Positions 23,885-35,876 are shown, counted from the stretch's first letter. The stretch is 64,000 bases of DNA from Euborellia annulipes (GCA_023213315.1 JAKCPI010016735.1:1-64000), one strand, 5' to 3'. Numbers and translations are program-made. The notes: generated by a model not told the origin, from the letters alone.

Positions 23885-24510
23885 AATTCTGATAATATAT
23901 TATATACCTGGATCATCACATATATCGTTAAAAATTATAAAGTATCTTTCAAGAAAACTAAAAAATATTTACAGCCTGATGAAAGACAAGGCTAGAAGAT
24001 ATTTATTAATTATACCAGTGATTTTCCTACTCTGAAGATGTCAGAGTATTAAAATACATTTTAAGTGCTAATTTATAATTAATATATATCTTGAAATAGA
24101 TAATCTATTATTTTATTTGTAGCCTATATTTTAATTTAATAACTTTCATTCTCCACTTTTTAAAGACTTTTTTTTTGGTAGTATCTGAGGCCATTTAGAT
24201 CTCGTCCTTTTTATTATTTTTTAGTCAATATAAACTTCCTAGAGGAAAAAGCAAGTCTTGTCTATAAAAAGGTATACCACCGGGCTTTAAATATTCTTTA
24301 GTCTGCTTGAAGGATACTTTATGATTATTAACGATATATGTGATGATCCACGAATATATTATCAGAATTTTCAATAATAATATTCTTCCCCTAAAATTTT
24401 CTACTCTGAATATGTCAGACGAATGTCGATATACATTATATATATTAAATGCTAATCTATAATTAATAAATATCCTGAAACAGTTAACGGAGTGTTTTAT
24501 TTGTATATTT
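23885..24510. repeat. Inverted plus direct repeat block (Penelope-like?)
   Basis: 23890-23992 recurs inverted at about 24255-24366 (gatcatcacatatatcgtt versus aacgatatatgtgatgatc). Separately, 24026-24122 recurs directly at 24400-24506 (ctactctgaagatgtcagag versus ctactctgaatatgtcagac). Mixed direct and inverted terminal copies with a CTGAAGATG motif resemble Penelope-like element ends; class uncertain. Confidence 0.5.
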
Positions 24511-25335
24511 TATGTTTAAATGAGAGCCTAGAGTTTAAAATTAGCCAGAAAGAAAATATATTTTTACCAGTTATCCAGAAAGGAATTTGTTTAACCGAAT
24601 CTTAAATCGAATCATAAATGAACTTAGAACTCTAAAATTAAGACTATAAACGGTGGGCAGGATACAGAAATTGCCACATCTTACGACGCCATTACGAGTA
24701 ACATATGCGTTTAATGTTGGCCTACGCACTAGTGAAATAGCTGTTTGCTTGATTACAATATAATTGACTTAGCTGCACATATAATATCCAGTAGAGTGGA
24801 GTTGACAATGAGTGACTTGGCAGGAAATGAAAAGGTCTGCCATTGCAGATGTCGCTTACCTGTAACAAAATAAATAAATAAATTAAATGTATTTAAAAAT
24901 AAACATTAACATTTTCAACATAAAATTAATTTAGCCTAAGAATAGTAAAAGGGATGATAAATTTTTATTTATACTACAAAGGTATATACAAAAATATGTA
25001 CAATAAAATAAAAGCTTATACAAGAGAAAGGTGAGGTCATATAAGATTTTCTTTTTTTTTTTTTTTTTTTTAGATATGACCTGTCTAGTATCTAGTACAT
25101 CTCTGCTTTCAGGAGGAGGGGGAGGGGGCGGACGGACCTGAAGCGAGACGGCCTTAAATGTATTATGATAAAATGAAAATATAATTTTAATTATAAATTA
25201 CTATTGTTTAATGGCTAATAAATTTTTTTAATATTTTTTTTAGGTAAACCAATACTTATATAAGAAGGAAGGAAGATTTTAATATACAATGCTCTCGTCC
25301 GCCCTGCTCTTATGTAAATAGACCTATATTATTTT
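24511..25335. other. Unique DNA with complex patch
   Basis: About 24650-24865 is less AT-rich and non-repetitive; 25050-25150 holds a poly-T run and a G-rich run. No gene supported. Confidence 0.45.
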
Positions 25336-25494
25336 TACTTTCTCTTGCCTATGTATATATGTAATATATATATATATATACATGTATATATATGTTCTTG
25401 AAGGTTTCCGCGACCGGATGTATGCGAAGACAAGTTTTCTCGGGTTAAGTCGCGACTTAACCAGAAAACTGTCTTCGCATGTATATATATATAT

Positions 25495-25526
<32 letters not shown>

Positions 25527-26040
25527 AAAAGAAAGTATTGGATTCATGTCAAAAATTGGATGTCGGGATTTTGATGGATATTCACGATTTGAGGTCCCCT
25601 GAATCCAAAAAAGTAGTTTTCGCGACATGATCTTGTCTGTCTGTCTGTCTGCGTGTCTATGTGTTTGGGTTCAATTTAAGGCATGAAGGAATTGAGCTAG
25701 GAGGTTGAAATTTTATATATAAGTTAAACTTAAATTCATAAATCAATTATTTTTTAGATGCTCTTAAAAATGTATATTCTCATTTTGCCATTGAAATCTT
25801 CTGAAGACCACTTTACTCTTGTTCTTCATAGGAAAGATAGGAGAAATGGTTGCCATGGTAACAAAATATAAATATTTTCCCATACTTATAAATTTTACAT
25901 CTGAATTCAAATGTTCCGTACTATCGAGAACTAAATATATGTCGACACAAAAATCTGGTGTGACAAGCACAGAACACAACTTTCTTTTACCGAAGGTAAG
26001 AGAAAGTTGTGTGCTGTGCGCCAGTCACACCAGATTTTTT
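25336..26040 (-). mobile_element. Family H copy H7 with inserted palindrome
   Basis: Subfamily 1. The 3' hairpin loop is expanded with (TA)n and contains a ~60-bp near-perfect palindrome (25423-25479). The X-box is GTTGCCATGGTAAC at 25849-25862. The stretch holding the AGTACTAGTACT palindrome is deleted between about 25730 and 25733. The 5' hairpin ends at 26034. Confidence 0.75.
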
Positions 26041-26083
26041 CAATTTTGAAAACAATAAATTCTCACATTATCCAGGGATAAAA
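26041..26083. repeat. Flank shared with H10 (inverted)
   Basis: The 43 bp outside the 5' end of H7 (caattttgaaaacaataaat onward) recur as an exact inverted copy beside H10 at 37597-37639. No other H copy here has it. Confidence 0.7.
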
Positions 26084-26790
26084 TTGAGATGAATAATTAC
26101 TTTAATTACAGAATTATTTTTTATTTAACTCATAAAAGCAAATTTAATATGACCTAGTTGATATGTTTAAAAAAAAAGTAATTTGATTTGTAAAATAGAG
26201 TATTTTGTTTATTTTAAAAGATTTATGGTGGATTCAAGTGTTAACAGAGGGAAGACATGAGTAAATCATGAATGAATGGCCTTCGGGCAAGAGGTTTTAG
26301 ACAGCCGGGATGTGAGTGGAATGAAGACGAGTTCTGCAGGGGACTCTCATTCTCCTTGGGTAAACAGACCAACTGATCAGAAGGGCTTCACTCCGATTTT
26401 CCGTAGTCCTGAACCGGTTTCTTTTCAGTTGCAGGACTCGGTTCAATCATACAAACGACGGTATTATCAAAGACCATTCTCAAGTTGTTCTCGAAACAAA
26501 ACGATATCAAATTTCTATTTCGCTAATTAAAGAAATTCCCTTTTTTGAATGGAAGAGTAATTTAGGCGAGGATGAGTAAAACGAAAGAAAAATTCAATTA
26601 GAATTTTGATCATAAGAAAATTACTTACAGTAAGTTTCTTAAATAAGTTGTGGAAATGCAATAGGATAGTATTAAAATGAATTAGAGTGAAATGGTCTTG
26701 ATCTCAACACTAGTTTTGTTTAAATTTATTTATTTAGCTTGTATAATAATCATAAATATCAGAATCACATAAAACAAAAGAATCTCAATC
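26084..26790. other. Unique DNA with an 84-codon open frame
   Basis: 26224-26530 is distinctly less AT-biased than its surroundings and holds an open frame at 26276-26530 (+). The translation has mixed composition but no motif, domain or signal I recognise, and no splice context I can confirm. It could be an exon-like remnant or a conserved non-coding patch. Confidence 0.3.
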
Positions 26791-27576
26791 TTTTTACTTT
26801 CTCTTACCTATGTATATATGTAATATATATATAGAGAGAAAGTATTGGATTCATGTCAAAAATTCGATGTCGAGATTTTGATGGATCTTCACGTTTTGAG
26901 GTCCCCTGAATCCAAAAAAGTCCCACATAGCACTGCAACCAAAAAAGCGGACATTTGGACGTCGAAGGGACGATGTGCAACTTTGGGACATCGCAGAACG
27001 TCCCTGCGGGTCGAAATGTCCGATTTTTGGTTGCAGTGCTATGTGGGGTGGTTTTCGCGACATGGTCTGTCTGTGTGTGTGTGGGTGTGTGTTCAATTTT
27101 AAGTATGAAGGAATTGAGCTACGAGGTTGAAATTTTATATTTAAGTTAAACACCCCCCGGGACCGGAAAAATAAGCTTTTAATCGAAATCGGCCAAAGAG
27201 TACTAGTACTTTACTGATGTACTTTTTCAGTTTTTTTCGATTTTCTCAAAATTTGCTCCAACGATTTTTTTTTAAATTCAAAAATCAATTAATTTTTAGA
27301 TTCTCTTTAAAATGTATATTCTCATTTTGCAATTGAAATCTTCTAAAGACCACTTTACTCTTGTATTTCATAGGGAAGATAGGAGAAATGGTTGCCATGG
27401 TAACAAAATATAAATATTTTTCCATACTTATAAATTTTACATCTGAATTCATATGTTCCGTACTGTCGGGAACTAAATATATGTCGACACAAAAAATCTG
27501 GTGTGACAAGCACAGAACACAACTTTCGATTACCAAGTTAAGAGAAAGTTGTGTGCTTCCAGTCCACCAGATTTTT
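26791..27576 (-). mobile_element. Family H copy H8 with nested MITE
   Basis: Subfamily 1, otherwise full length. X-box GTTGCCATGGTAAC at 27391-27404. A 126-bp foldback has inserted at 26922-27047. The short (GT)n is at 27066-27086. The 5' hairpin has lost part of one arm, with tgtgcttccagtccaccaga replacing the longer consensus. Confidence 0.75.
26922..27047. mobile_element. 126-bp foldback MITE in H8
   Basis: Perfect termini CCCACATAGCACTGCAACCA, with a further internal inverted pair (cggacatttggacg and cgaaatgtccg). Intact H copies show the empty site as aaaaaagtggttttcgcg, so the target gained only GT on each side (26920-26921, 27048-27049). Superfamily not assigned. Confidence 0.75.
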
Positions 27577-27669
27577 ATATTAATAAATCCCACTTTTGAA
27601 TAAAAAATAAATCAAACAAATTCTAACCCAAATTCTCAGTTGTTCCCAGTTAAAGTTAAGGCAAGATTA

Positions 27670-27826
27670 TTTTTTTCGGCATCTTAGGCCATAGGGTCTT
27701 GAAGATACCTATTTTTTAAATATAAGTTATAAGAGAGGGTCCAAGCACATTTATTTACACCATTTGGCATTCAAATGATTTAAATAAATATTCATCGGAC
27801 TACTGGAATCAGAACCCAAGTCCCTA
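27670..27826 (-). repeat. SINE-A fragment
   Basis: ttttttcggcatcttaggcc, then gagggtccaagcacatttat, ttacaccatttggcattc and catcggactactggaatc follow minus-strand SINE-A order up to the B-box region. Degenerate and truncated. Confidence 0.5.
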
Positions 27827-30057
27827 AGAAAAATGTAGTTCCTTTCAGGTGTGCTGCTGGTGAATCTTTGAATAAATTCAAAGAAGAATGAAGGGCAGGT
27901 TTGCTACATCAATGGTTTGGTTTACGATGGAGATCATTTCAGCCTTCAGAAAAAACTAGGAAAAAATATTTTTTTAAACCATTTTATATAAGTTATTTAT
28001 AATAATCAAAAGTATCAGAATCACATAATTAAAAAATGACCTATGATTATAAAATTGGGATACGAAAAAAAGTCATCTGTATTAGAGCACATTTTTCATC
28101 TTAATTTGTACCTTCATAAAAATATAGCATACATATAACATACAATCTTCAGTAATCTTGGTAATAAAAAATTTAAAAGAAAGTAAACGAGAGTGAATGA
28201 AGGAGTTAGAGAGTTTTGGAACTTCTCAAGCAAACATTAAATGCGCAAATCCTTCGAGCTTACCAAAGATTGCGCCTAATAAAATTAAGCCATCGATCAA
28301 AGTTAATTAATTTTAGATAGTTTCAATTATCGCGGAGACCTTTCATCCTCCATTCAGCCTGTCCCTTTGTCTCACTCAGTCGCATCACAGACAAATAGTC
28401 CTAAAACGGATTTCACGACTCGGCGATAATTAATTTAATTAATTTAAAGGTAATAATATTATAAAGGTCGTTTTAGAATTTAATCAAAAATTTTAAACAG
28501 ATTAACGTTTTCTTCGAGACCCCTGTCCCAATTGGATCAGGCACACACGCATAATAAATTTGTCTGGGTGTTTGTTTCTAATCTTATTAAAGGGCTTTTC
28601 TTACTGCTTTCTTTCACAGAGCCTGAATAAAAAAAAATGAGAATAATAAAAAGATGCAGCAGGGTTCATTATGGGTTTCGAGGAGAAGAAAATAAAAAAA
28701 AAAATACTGAACTCCAAATGCAGGATCTCATAAAGAGAAAACATCACGCAAACAGCACCTCAAGTGACTTTTTTTTCCTCTTTCTATTTTTTTTTTTCTT
28801 TTCAAATTTATTTCCAGTAATTTCGTCGTAGCTCTCATCATATTGTATATTTACTATAATATTTAAAATGAGCCTTGAGAATGTTTTCTTATTGTAATTA
28901 TCTTTTGCTATTATCTACCACACCTTTGTTTACTTTCTGATCCAAATTACGATGAAACTTTTTTACAGCTATTGTATTTTTTTTTTTTTTAATATAAAAA
29001 TTAGAAATAAGTAATTAAAGTTACATTACTTTTTTTTTTATCGAAAAAATCTTTGTATAAAGTTTCCACATATTTACACAATATTTATTTAAAATATAAA
29101 TAGGAGCTTATCTCGAATAAATATTGGAAGTGAATTTAATTAATAAGATGTATCTAAAATCTTTATAGCGAATGTATGTAATAAAATAAAATCTGCTTAT
29201 TGAATTTTTTTTGTAGATTAATACAATGATGCTTCATGATCTAAATGAGTTCCCTTATATTTGTAATTAATTAATTTAAATAAATTTAGTAGGATAACTG
29301 GTATGATTTATATAGAAATTAATGCTTAAGTTTGATTATATTCTAACAAAAAATGATGTTTATCTATCTGATAATTAAATTTTTGCTATTATAATAGTGG
29401 GAAAGAAGGAAATCGTTGACGAACTAGCTAAAAAAATATATTCAATAGGATATTAATATATGCACTCACAACCATGGCATGAAATTATTTAATAGACACT
29501 TTAGTATTAACATTTAATGATAATTATAATAATCACTTGAAAATGTAAATATATAAAAGTAATAGATACCACCATTAAAAAAATTAATTAGCGCTCTAAT
29601 TTTATGGTATTAGAAATGATAAATGATCATAAATAGAAGAAAATAACTTGAATTTTTAAAATATAGCTTGGTAATATTTTGCCATTTTCTAAATTTTAGG
29701 TCTCTGGTCCCCACTCTAAGATCAAAAGACGCCCCAATCAAAACGACACCTCCCAACTTCTCCGCATTTATGTCATAAGGAGAGGGAAAGGCAACGCCCA
29801 TGACTCTTTATTCACTACCAAATGGAATTCTGAAAATGGCATGATAACAAATTGGTATGTTCAGACAGAAAACATAATTTATATTGGAGAATTTAACTAA
29901 ATATTTTCACCCAACCTTTAAACCATAGCGTTCAAAAGAAAATTTTTACCGTATCAATAAAATTCCAAAATGTGAAGTGAACCACAATCAAAATTTAAGC
30001 AACAAGTAAATTTCAAGTTAATATTAATTGGAACTATCCAGAAAATGTTATGTTTAA
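27827..30057. other. AT-rich DNA with a complex patch
   Basis: About 28200-28620 is more complex, and 28430-28450 has repeated TTAATTAA-type words that homeodomain proteins can bind. The rest is AT-rich. No open frame supported. Confidence 0.45.
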
Positions 30058-30060
30058 TAA

Positions 30061-31227
30061 CACTAGTCGACAAAAATGAACTTTTTTTCTTTCACAAGAA
30101 TGAAGATATGAAATTCTAGAAGTATTTTTCATGCTGAATTCAAATATCAATTCAGTTTTTCCCATCAGGCACAGTTTAAGAGATATAGAGCAAAATAGAT
30201 TTTAGTCGAAAATGGGCTCTAAAACGGTTTTTATTTAAAATGTTCAAATTATTTTTAACGTGACTCCCCGTCAAATTATGCAGATAGAATACATATAAAT
30301 TTTAAGTTTCATTCCAATCGGGGGTCATTTAGACGTGCCGCAAACGGCTTAAAGTTTAGAAAAATCGAAATTTTCAAGATTTTTTTGCTTTGGTCACCCC
30401 TAATACAATTTTAGAGATCCCTGAATGAAAAAAACATATATGTACGATATTCTATAGTTCTTTGGCTTTCTAAAAGCATTCATTCGTAAAAATCTGTTAA
30501 TTATTAACGAAATTATTAATAAAAACGTGAGCAAAGAAAAAACACAAGTACATTCACTGGACGAAAAAAATGGACCTCTTGTTCTTTTAGAAGTATAAAG
30601 AAAGATATGAGATTCAAAAAATATTTTTTTTAATAATATATAATAAAGTTAGGGCCCGTGACCCGATGCTCAGAGAGGATACATTAGCTTCTCGTAGATA
30701 GGGTTCGCTTTTTAATTCAATTGAAGTCCAATTTTTCGACCAGTGAGTGTACTTGTGTTTTTTCTTTGCTCACGTTTTTATTAGTAATTTCGTTAATAAT
30801 TAACAGATTTTTACGAATGAATGCTTTTAGAAAGCCAAAGAACTATAGAATATCGTACATATATGTTTTTTTCATTCAGGGATCTCTAAAATTGTATTAG
30901 AGGTGACCAAAGCAAAAAATCTTGAAAATTTCGATTTTCTAAACTTTAAGCCGTTTGCGGCACGTCTAAATGACCTCCGATTGGAATGAAACTAAAATTT
31001 ATATGTATTCTAACTATCTGCATAATTTGACGGGGAGTCACGTTAAAAATAATTTGAACATTTTAAAAAAACCGTTTTAGAGCCCATTTTCGACTAAAAT
31101 CTATTTTGCTCTATATCTCAAACTGTGCCTGATGGAAAAATTCTAACTACATATCTGAATTCAGAATGAAAAAATGAACTAGGTTCACTAATCAGATTTC
31201 TTGTGAAAAAAACCTTGTCGACTAGTG
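30061..31227. mobile_element. 1.17-kb foldback element, TAA flanks
   Basis: Termini CACTAGTCGACAA are inverted at the two ends and flanked by TAA at 30058-30060 and 31228-31230. Arms of about 500 bp (30061-30570 and 30740-31227) pair at high identity (accccgtcaaattatgcaga-type landmarks in mirrored order). A ~170-bp loop holds a SINE-B head fragment. No coding capacity. A 3-bp TAA target fits PIF/Harbinger; inferred. Confidence 0.7.
30650..30735 (+). repeat. SINE-B head fragment in foldback loop
   Basis: gggcccgtgacccgatgctc, agagaggatacattagcttc, tcgtagatagggttcgcttt and caattgaag match the SINE-B tRNA-like head, here retaining A-box-like and B-box-like segments. Confidence 0.5.
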
Positions 31228-31354
31228 TAATTCAATTATTTAATTATCTATGGGTATTGTAAATAGAATATATAATAAGATATTCAATTATTTATTGAGA
31301 ATAGATGTATATTTTAATTATTGTGAGATGCACACACTCAGGACTGTAGATATA

Positions 31355-31860
31355 TAAGGAAAGGTGAAAACAGGACTTTTCAGTCCATTAAAAAAAAAAA
31401 AAAATACAAAAATATATATTTTAATTTCTTCCAGTGGTTTTATTTAAGCCATTTGGATACGAGATGGCTTAAATAGAAATGCCTGAACCCACAATAGATA
31501 ATATATATTACAACGGTTATCGACAAAGTCTTAAATGGCCTGAGTTGCCGAAAAGACTGTGTGAATGTGTGTGTGAGTGTGAGTGCGAATGAGAAAAAAT
31601 GTGAATGTTAAAAAAAAAAAAAAAAAATTTCTTCCAGACCAACGGTTTCGAGCAATGCTGCGCCTTCCTCAGTGAGGGGAATGTCTTATTTGGGACTGTA
31701 CTCTAGAAGTTCTAGAGACCTTCTTTGAAACAGTAGTCACCAATGTATCATCCCGATATAGTCAAAGTCAGGACTCACTTGTTCTGGGAGAAATTAAAAT
31801 ATATATTTTTGTATTTTGTTTTTTTAATAGACTGAGAAGATTTGTTTTCACCTTTCCTTA
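31355..31860. mobile_element. Element with ~80-bp inverted ends and CTGAGGA motif
   Basis: Left arm 31355-31434 and right arm 31781-31860 are inverted (TAAGGAAAGGTGAAAACA at both extremes, then shared A-rich and tatatatttt blocks). Next to the left arm, minus strand, lies cactgaggaaggcgcagc then gctcgaaaccgttgg, the motif found at Penelope-like termini. A SINE-A is nested at 31435-31625. No long open frame. Confidence 0.55.
31435..31625 (+). mobile_element. SINE-A copy 4 (5'-truncated)
   Basis: Lacks the tRNA head and begins at tggttttatttaagccattt. The body and poly-A are typical. Flanked by AATTTCTTCCAG at 31423-31434 and 31626-31637, a 12-bp target duplication proving a 5'-truncated insertion. 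Confidence 0.85.
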
Positions 31861-32834
31861 TTTAATTTTTGTTAGATTTTTTAAAAAGTTACATACAATC
31901 AGTAAAACGGTTAAAGCCACAGAAAAGATACAAGTGAGTCCGCGGATTCGACAAGCTTGCCTTAAACATTCAAAATTTTTAATTATTTTTTAGTCCACGT
32001 AATAACCAATTTATTTCTTGCTTTTAGCCTTTTACTTTTTTAAAGAAGAAAAATATGACAAAAAATTAAAATAAAATACACTTATTTAAAATATTTTAAT
32101 TACTTTTTGAAGTATTTAAATATTTCGAAATATAAGCCTTTCTAATTAACTGTTCGTTTCTATTCATTCACTCCAAGTTATATTAAATTCCTTTTCAAGG
32201 ATTAACGTGAAGAATCTTTTATTAAATCTTCTTGGATTTAATATCTGTAATTGTTAGGTTTAGCGGAAAATTAATCAGCTTAAGTAGAATAAGATATTCG
32301 AAATTTTTTTTTTCCTTTTTGTGACATAAGCTTTTTTTTTTATTATTAGAAATATTAAAAAGCAATAATATTGATTCGAAACAAATTGCGATGTTGCTCA
32401 GCGGCGATTTGATTATCTCAATAATTGGTAAATCGAAGCAAGCAATTTCCTTCGCAAATCATTGGAACGTAATGTATTTACAAAGTATACATGTATATAC
32501 CATATATTATATTTATATATACTGTACATTTACATAACGAATATTTGCCTGTTTACTTAGGTAGAGGTCGCAATCAAGGGCTGATGGTCAAAAAACTTTT
32601 CTGTTCAGGAAATAAAGAGAACTGGAGTTTATTAACATTAATGAGATTTAGTATCGGAAAGGCTCCCTCCTCGCTTATTGATTTATTTTCTATTAAAAAT
32701 TAATTTATTTTCTTTATTAAGTCGATTAAAAAAGAAACAAAATAATATACTATAAATATTTTATATCGAAATCAAGGATTTTTTTTTTTAATAATAACCT
32801 ATATTAAATTGATGGGAAATGGCAATATATTTAT
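31861..32834. other. AT-rich DNA
   Basis: No gene or repeat boundary recognised; a 70-codon open frame at 32491-32703 is unsupported. Confidence 0.45.
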
Positions 32835-32935
32835 ATGTCGACAAAATCTCGTGTGACAAGCACAGAACACAACTTTCGATTTCCGAATGTAAGAGAAAGT
32901 TGTGTGCTGTGCGACCAGTCACACCAGATTTTTTG
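32835..32935 (-). repeat. Family H 5' hairpin fragment H9
   Basis: Only the terminal hairpin remains: gtgtgacaagcacagaacac, gtaagagaaagttgtgtgct, gtcacaccagattttttg, with tatgtcgaca at its inner edge. Confidence 0.65.
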
Positions 32936-35434
32936 ACTTTTAAAATCTTTGTATTTTGTCCAATTTTTTATTTCATTTACTCTTTTCTTATTTCTTAATT
33001 TACCGATAAATCCCAATCTCCTCCTCTTTTAGGTACGTAATTCCCTTTCTAAAAACAATTCGAGTAGCGTATAATCTGTAAAGAAATCGATAAATAGATT
33101 CTCTTTCGATTATTAAAAAAAAAAAAAGAAAATAAAAACGGAGATTTGAAAGCTATTAAATTTAAAGGGAGACCAAATTGAGAATTTACCATACATATAT
33201 CATCAGATTTATTTGCTTCGGAGAGAATAATCATTTAATGGATTTTTTATATTGCAAGTAAAAAAAAAAAGGTAATTTTAAGTCAATTAAATGAACAATA
33301 TATTACTGAACGTGGAAAAAAGCTTTCATTTAAATAAAAGAAATACCAGTAGCTATATACTCACAGGAAAAAGTTGCAAAAAAAAAAATGTCAAATGAAA
33401 TTTAAAATAGAAAAACTAAAGTGGTCATATTCCGATCCTGGGAAATCATAATAATCGTCATTATAATTATCATTATTACTATATATAAAGCTACCCATTC
33501 TCTAAAAAAAAGAAAAGAATTATTTGTTTTAAAAATAAATAATTAATAATATAGAAAGAGATAGAGAGAAAGAGAATTCTCTAGAGCTCATGGCGGTAGG
33601 CGTGGCTCTGCCAAGGCTTCGACTAGCCTCGCCTTCCTCCGCTGGCACTCGGGCGCTGTAACGCATTTTTGTTACTGCTGCTGTTTGTTACGTGACGTTT
33701 TCTGCTACTTCACCCTACCGTAAGCCGCGTAAAAGAACTACGTTCCAATTATAAGTTTTCCCGGGCGGACAGACAGCCAAATTCTTTACCTTTGAGAAAA
33801 TGCACTAAAAAGAATTCTATATTTCAGATTATAAGGCTTAAATATTGGCAAATATTAAATGATTATCTTAAATAAAAGCCTTCTATAATATTTCTCTTAA
33901 TCCATTTAAATAAAGCCATTAGGATTCACACTACATTTACTTTCTCTAGGGATATATTAATACATACTTTTAAGATTAATTTTAACTTCACAATTTCGTA
34001 GAATTATTCTCTTTATAAGGATTTTATTTTTTATATATGTTGGTTTTTTGATGTTTAACTGGTTTAACTTTAATCAAAGAGAGATTATCAGTTGATGTTT
34101 TTTTTTTTCTTTAGCCAGATTAATATAAATATTAAATACGCTTGAATAAATCTCGAATTATATTATATACTAAAAAAAATCTCTTTAACCAATCAAGGAA
34201 TTTTTGTACTTACTGAGAAAAATTTGCCATTAACGAGAAAGCGAACTTAATAATGCAAATAAAATGTAAAAAAATATCTAAAAATTCACGACCTTTAATA
34301 ATAATCCCCTCGGGTCGCGACACTCATTTTCTTTCCTCGTAAAAAATTTACGAGGTAGATTATAATTAAAAATTCATTCTTTTTTAAATTTAACATATAT
34401 TTACAAAACAAAAAAATAAAATAAAATAAAAAGACCTATCGGTAAAATTCCTTTATTCTTATTATTATATTTTGTGGAATATATTCTCAGCAGAAGATGA
34501 GAGAGATGTTGAATAAAGAGAAGATCAATATAATTTGTTAATAAAACTTAGAATTATATATTACATTCTTAGATTATTGTCTTTAGCAACAATCAAACTA
34601 AAAGATTATTCTCTCTAGTGACTCTGAATTATAGTGTAAGAAAAAAAAATTAAAAGAGAACAATAACTAAAAGGTATTATAGACCTAAGCATGAACTCAA
34701 AGGGGAAGTGAATTACAATTCGGATTGATAGATCTGATCTCGAGAGTGAAAGGAAACGAAGCTCTTCAATTAAATTCGAGAGATGGACAAGCAGCATCAA
34801 TCTGATGGACATCACAAACGGTTTTGTCTGCTCAAGAGTCCTCCAAACGAAGACCTGTATCTGATAACGATTTTTTTATATACTGCAGATATTTTTAAAT
34901 AAAAATTTTATAATAATGAATTTAATTAGAATTAACGCATTTGAAAAAAAGAAAGAATTGAGCCATCTTTTTGGACGAGAAAAATTAATTAATCATACAG
35001 CATCTTAGCAGAAATAAAATCAAAATATTATTTTCCTATCAAAAAAAACAAACAAAATATTTCGTTTGATCAACTCTACAAAAAACGCCAAAGCTTGATT
35101 AACTTAATGCTACTAAATAAATTATTGTTCAAACAATAGATGTTTGATATAATACAAAAGTTAAAATAAGGAATCATAAAAGGGGATAAAGAAAAGAACA
35201 TGTATGTCTTCATCAAAGTAGAGAGATTTGAAGACAGGCAACATCGACAGATGCTAATCAATAAAAGAATAAGAATCGGAGTTTTTCTTCTTTTATCAAA
35301 CAGCTGGCTGCCACCCATCCTGTGCTATTAGCAATATATAGCAGCCCTATTGTATAATATCTATATTTATAATTTTTTTTTTAAATACGGGAATGGTGAT
35401 TTAAATTAATAATATAACCCGAGTCAAAACATAA
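32936..35434. other. Mostly AT-rich DNA with GC-rich patch
   Basis: 33575-33785 is the richest patch here in GC and complexity, with no open frame of useful length. The rest is AT-rich with low-complexity runs. Confidence 0.45.
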
Positions 35435-35745
35435 ATTTCTATTTAAACCTCAAAATCTTCAGTGAGGTTTTCGAGGGTCGGTTTAATTTTTTGGAGATTG
35501 GATTCAACATAGGAAGTACATCCTAGTTTGTACCTCAAAATCCTACTTACGGACGGTTTTGCAACTTAGAGGTTTAAATCAGAATCTACAATTGGCCCTC
35601 AAAAACTGCAATCCATATAGAAATTATTATATACTGGTTTGAACCTCAAAAAACTCAAATGAGAGTTTCGAGGTTAGGATTTCAAATAAATCGGTAATTC
35701 ATATTTAAACCTCATAGTCTTCAATGAGGGTTTTGAGTGTTAAAG
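35435..35745. repeat. Array of degenerate small hairpins
   Basis: At least four units start with AACCTCAAAA-like text and close with GTTTTGAGG-like text (35446-35478, 35531-35575, 35641-35673, 35707-35740), each able to fold on itself. Spacing is irregular. Confidence 0.5.
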
Positions 35746-35876
35746 TAGAATTACTTTCTGAGCTGCAAATAAAACATCAAAGGAATTGAGGCTTCTGAGC
35801 TTAAAACTAAAATTTGTTTTTTGATTCGAGAAGAATAGCAACGAGGAATTAAAAAAAAAATTTGTCTCCCCATGGG

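Noticed and set aside
28430..28450. TTAATTAA-type words as a homeodomain-regulated enhancer
   Set aside because: Such words are expected by chance in DNA this AT-rich; nothing else supports it.
35435..35745. CRISPR-like array
   Set aside because: Units are irregular in length and spacing, self-complementary and not separated by unique spacers of constant size; the genome is eukaryotic.
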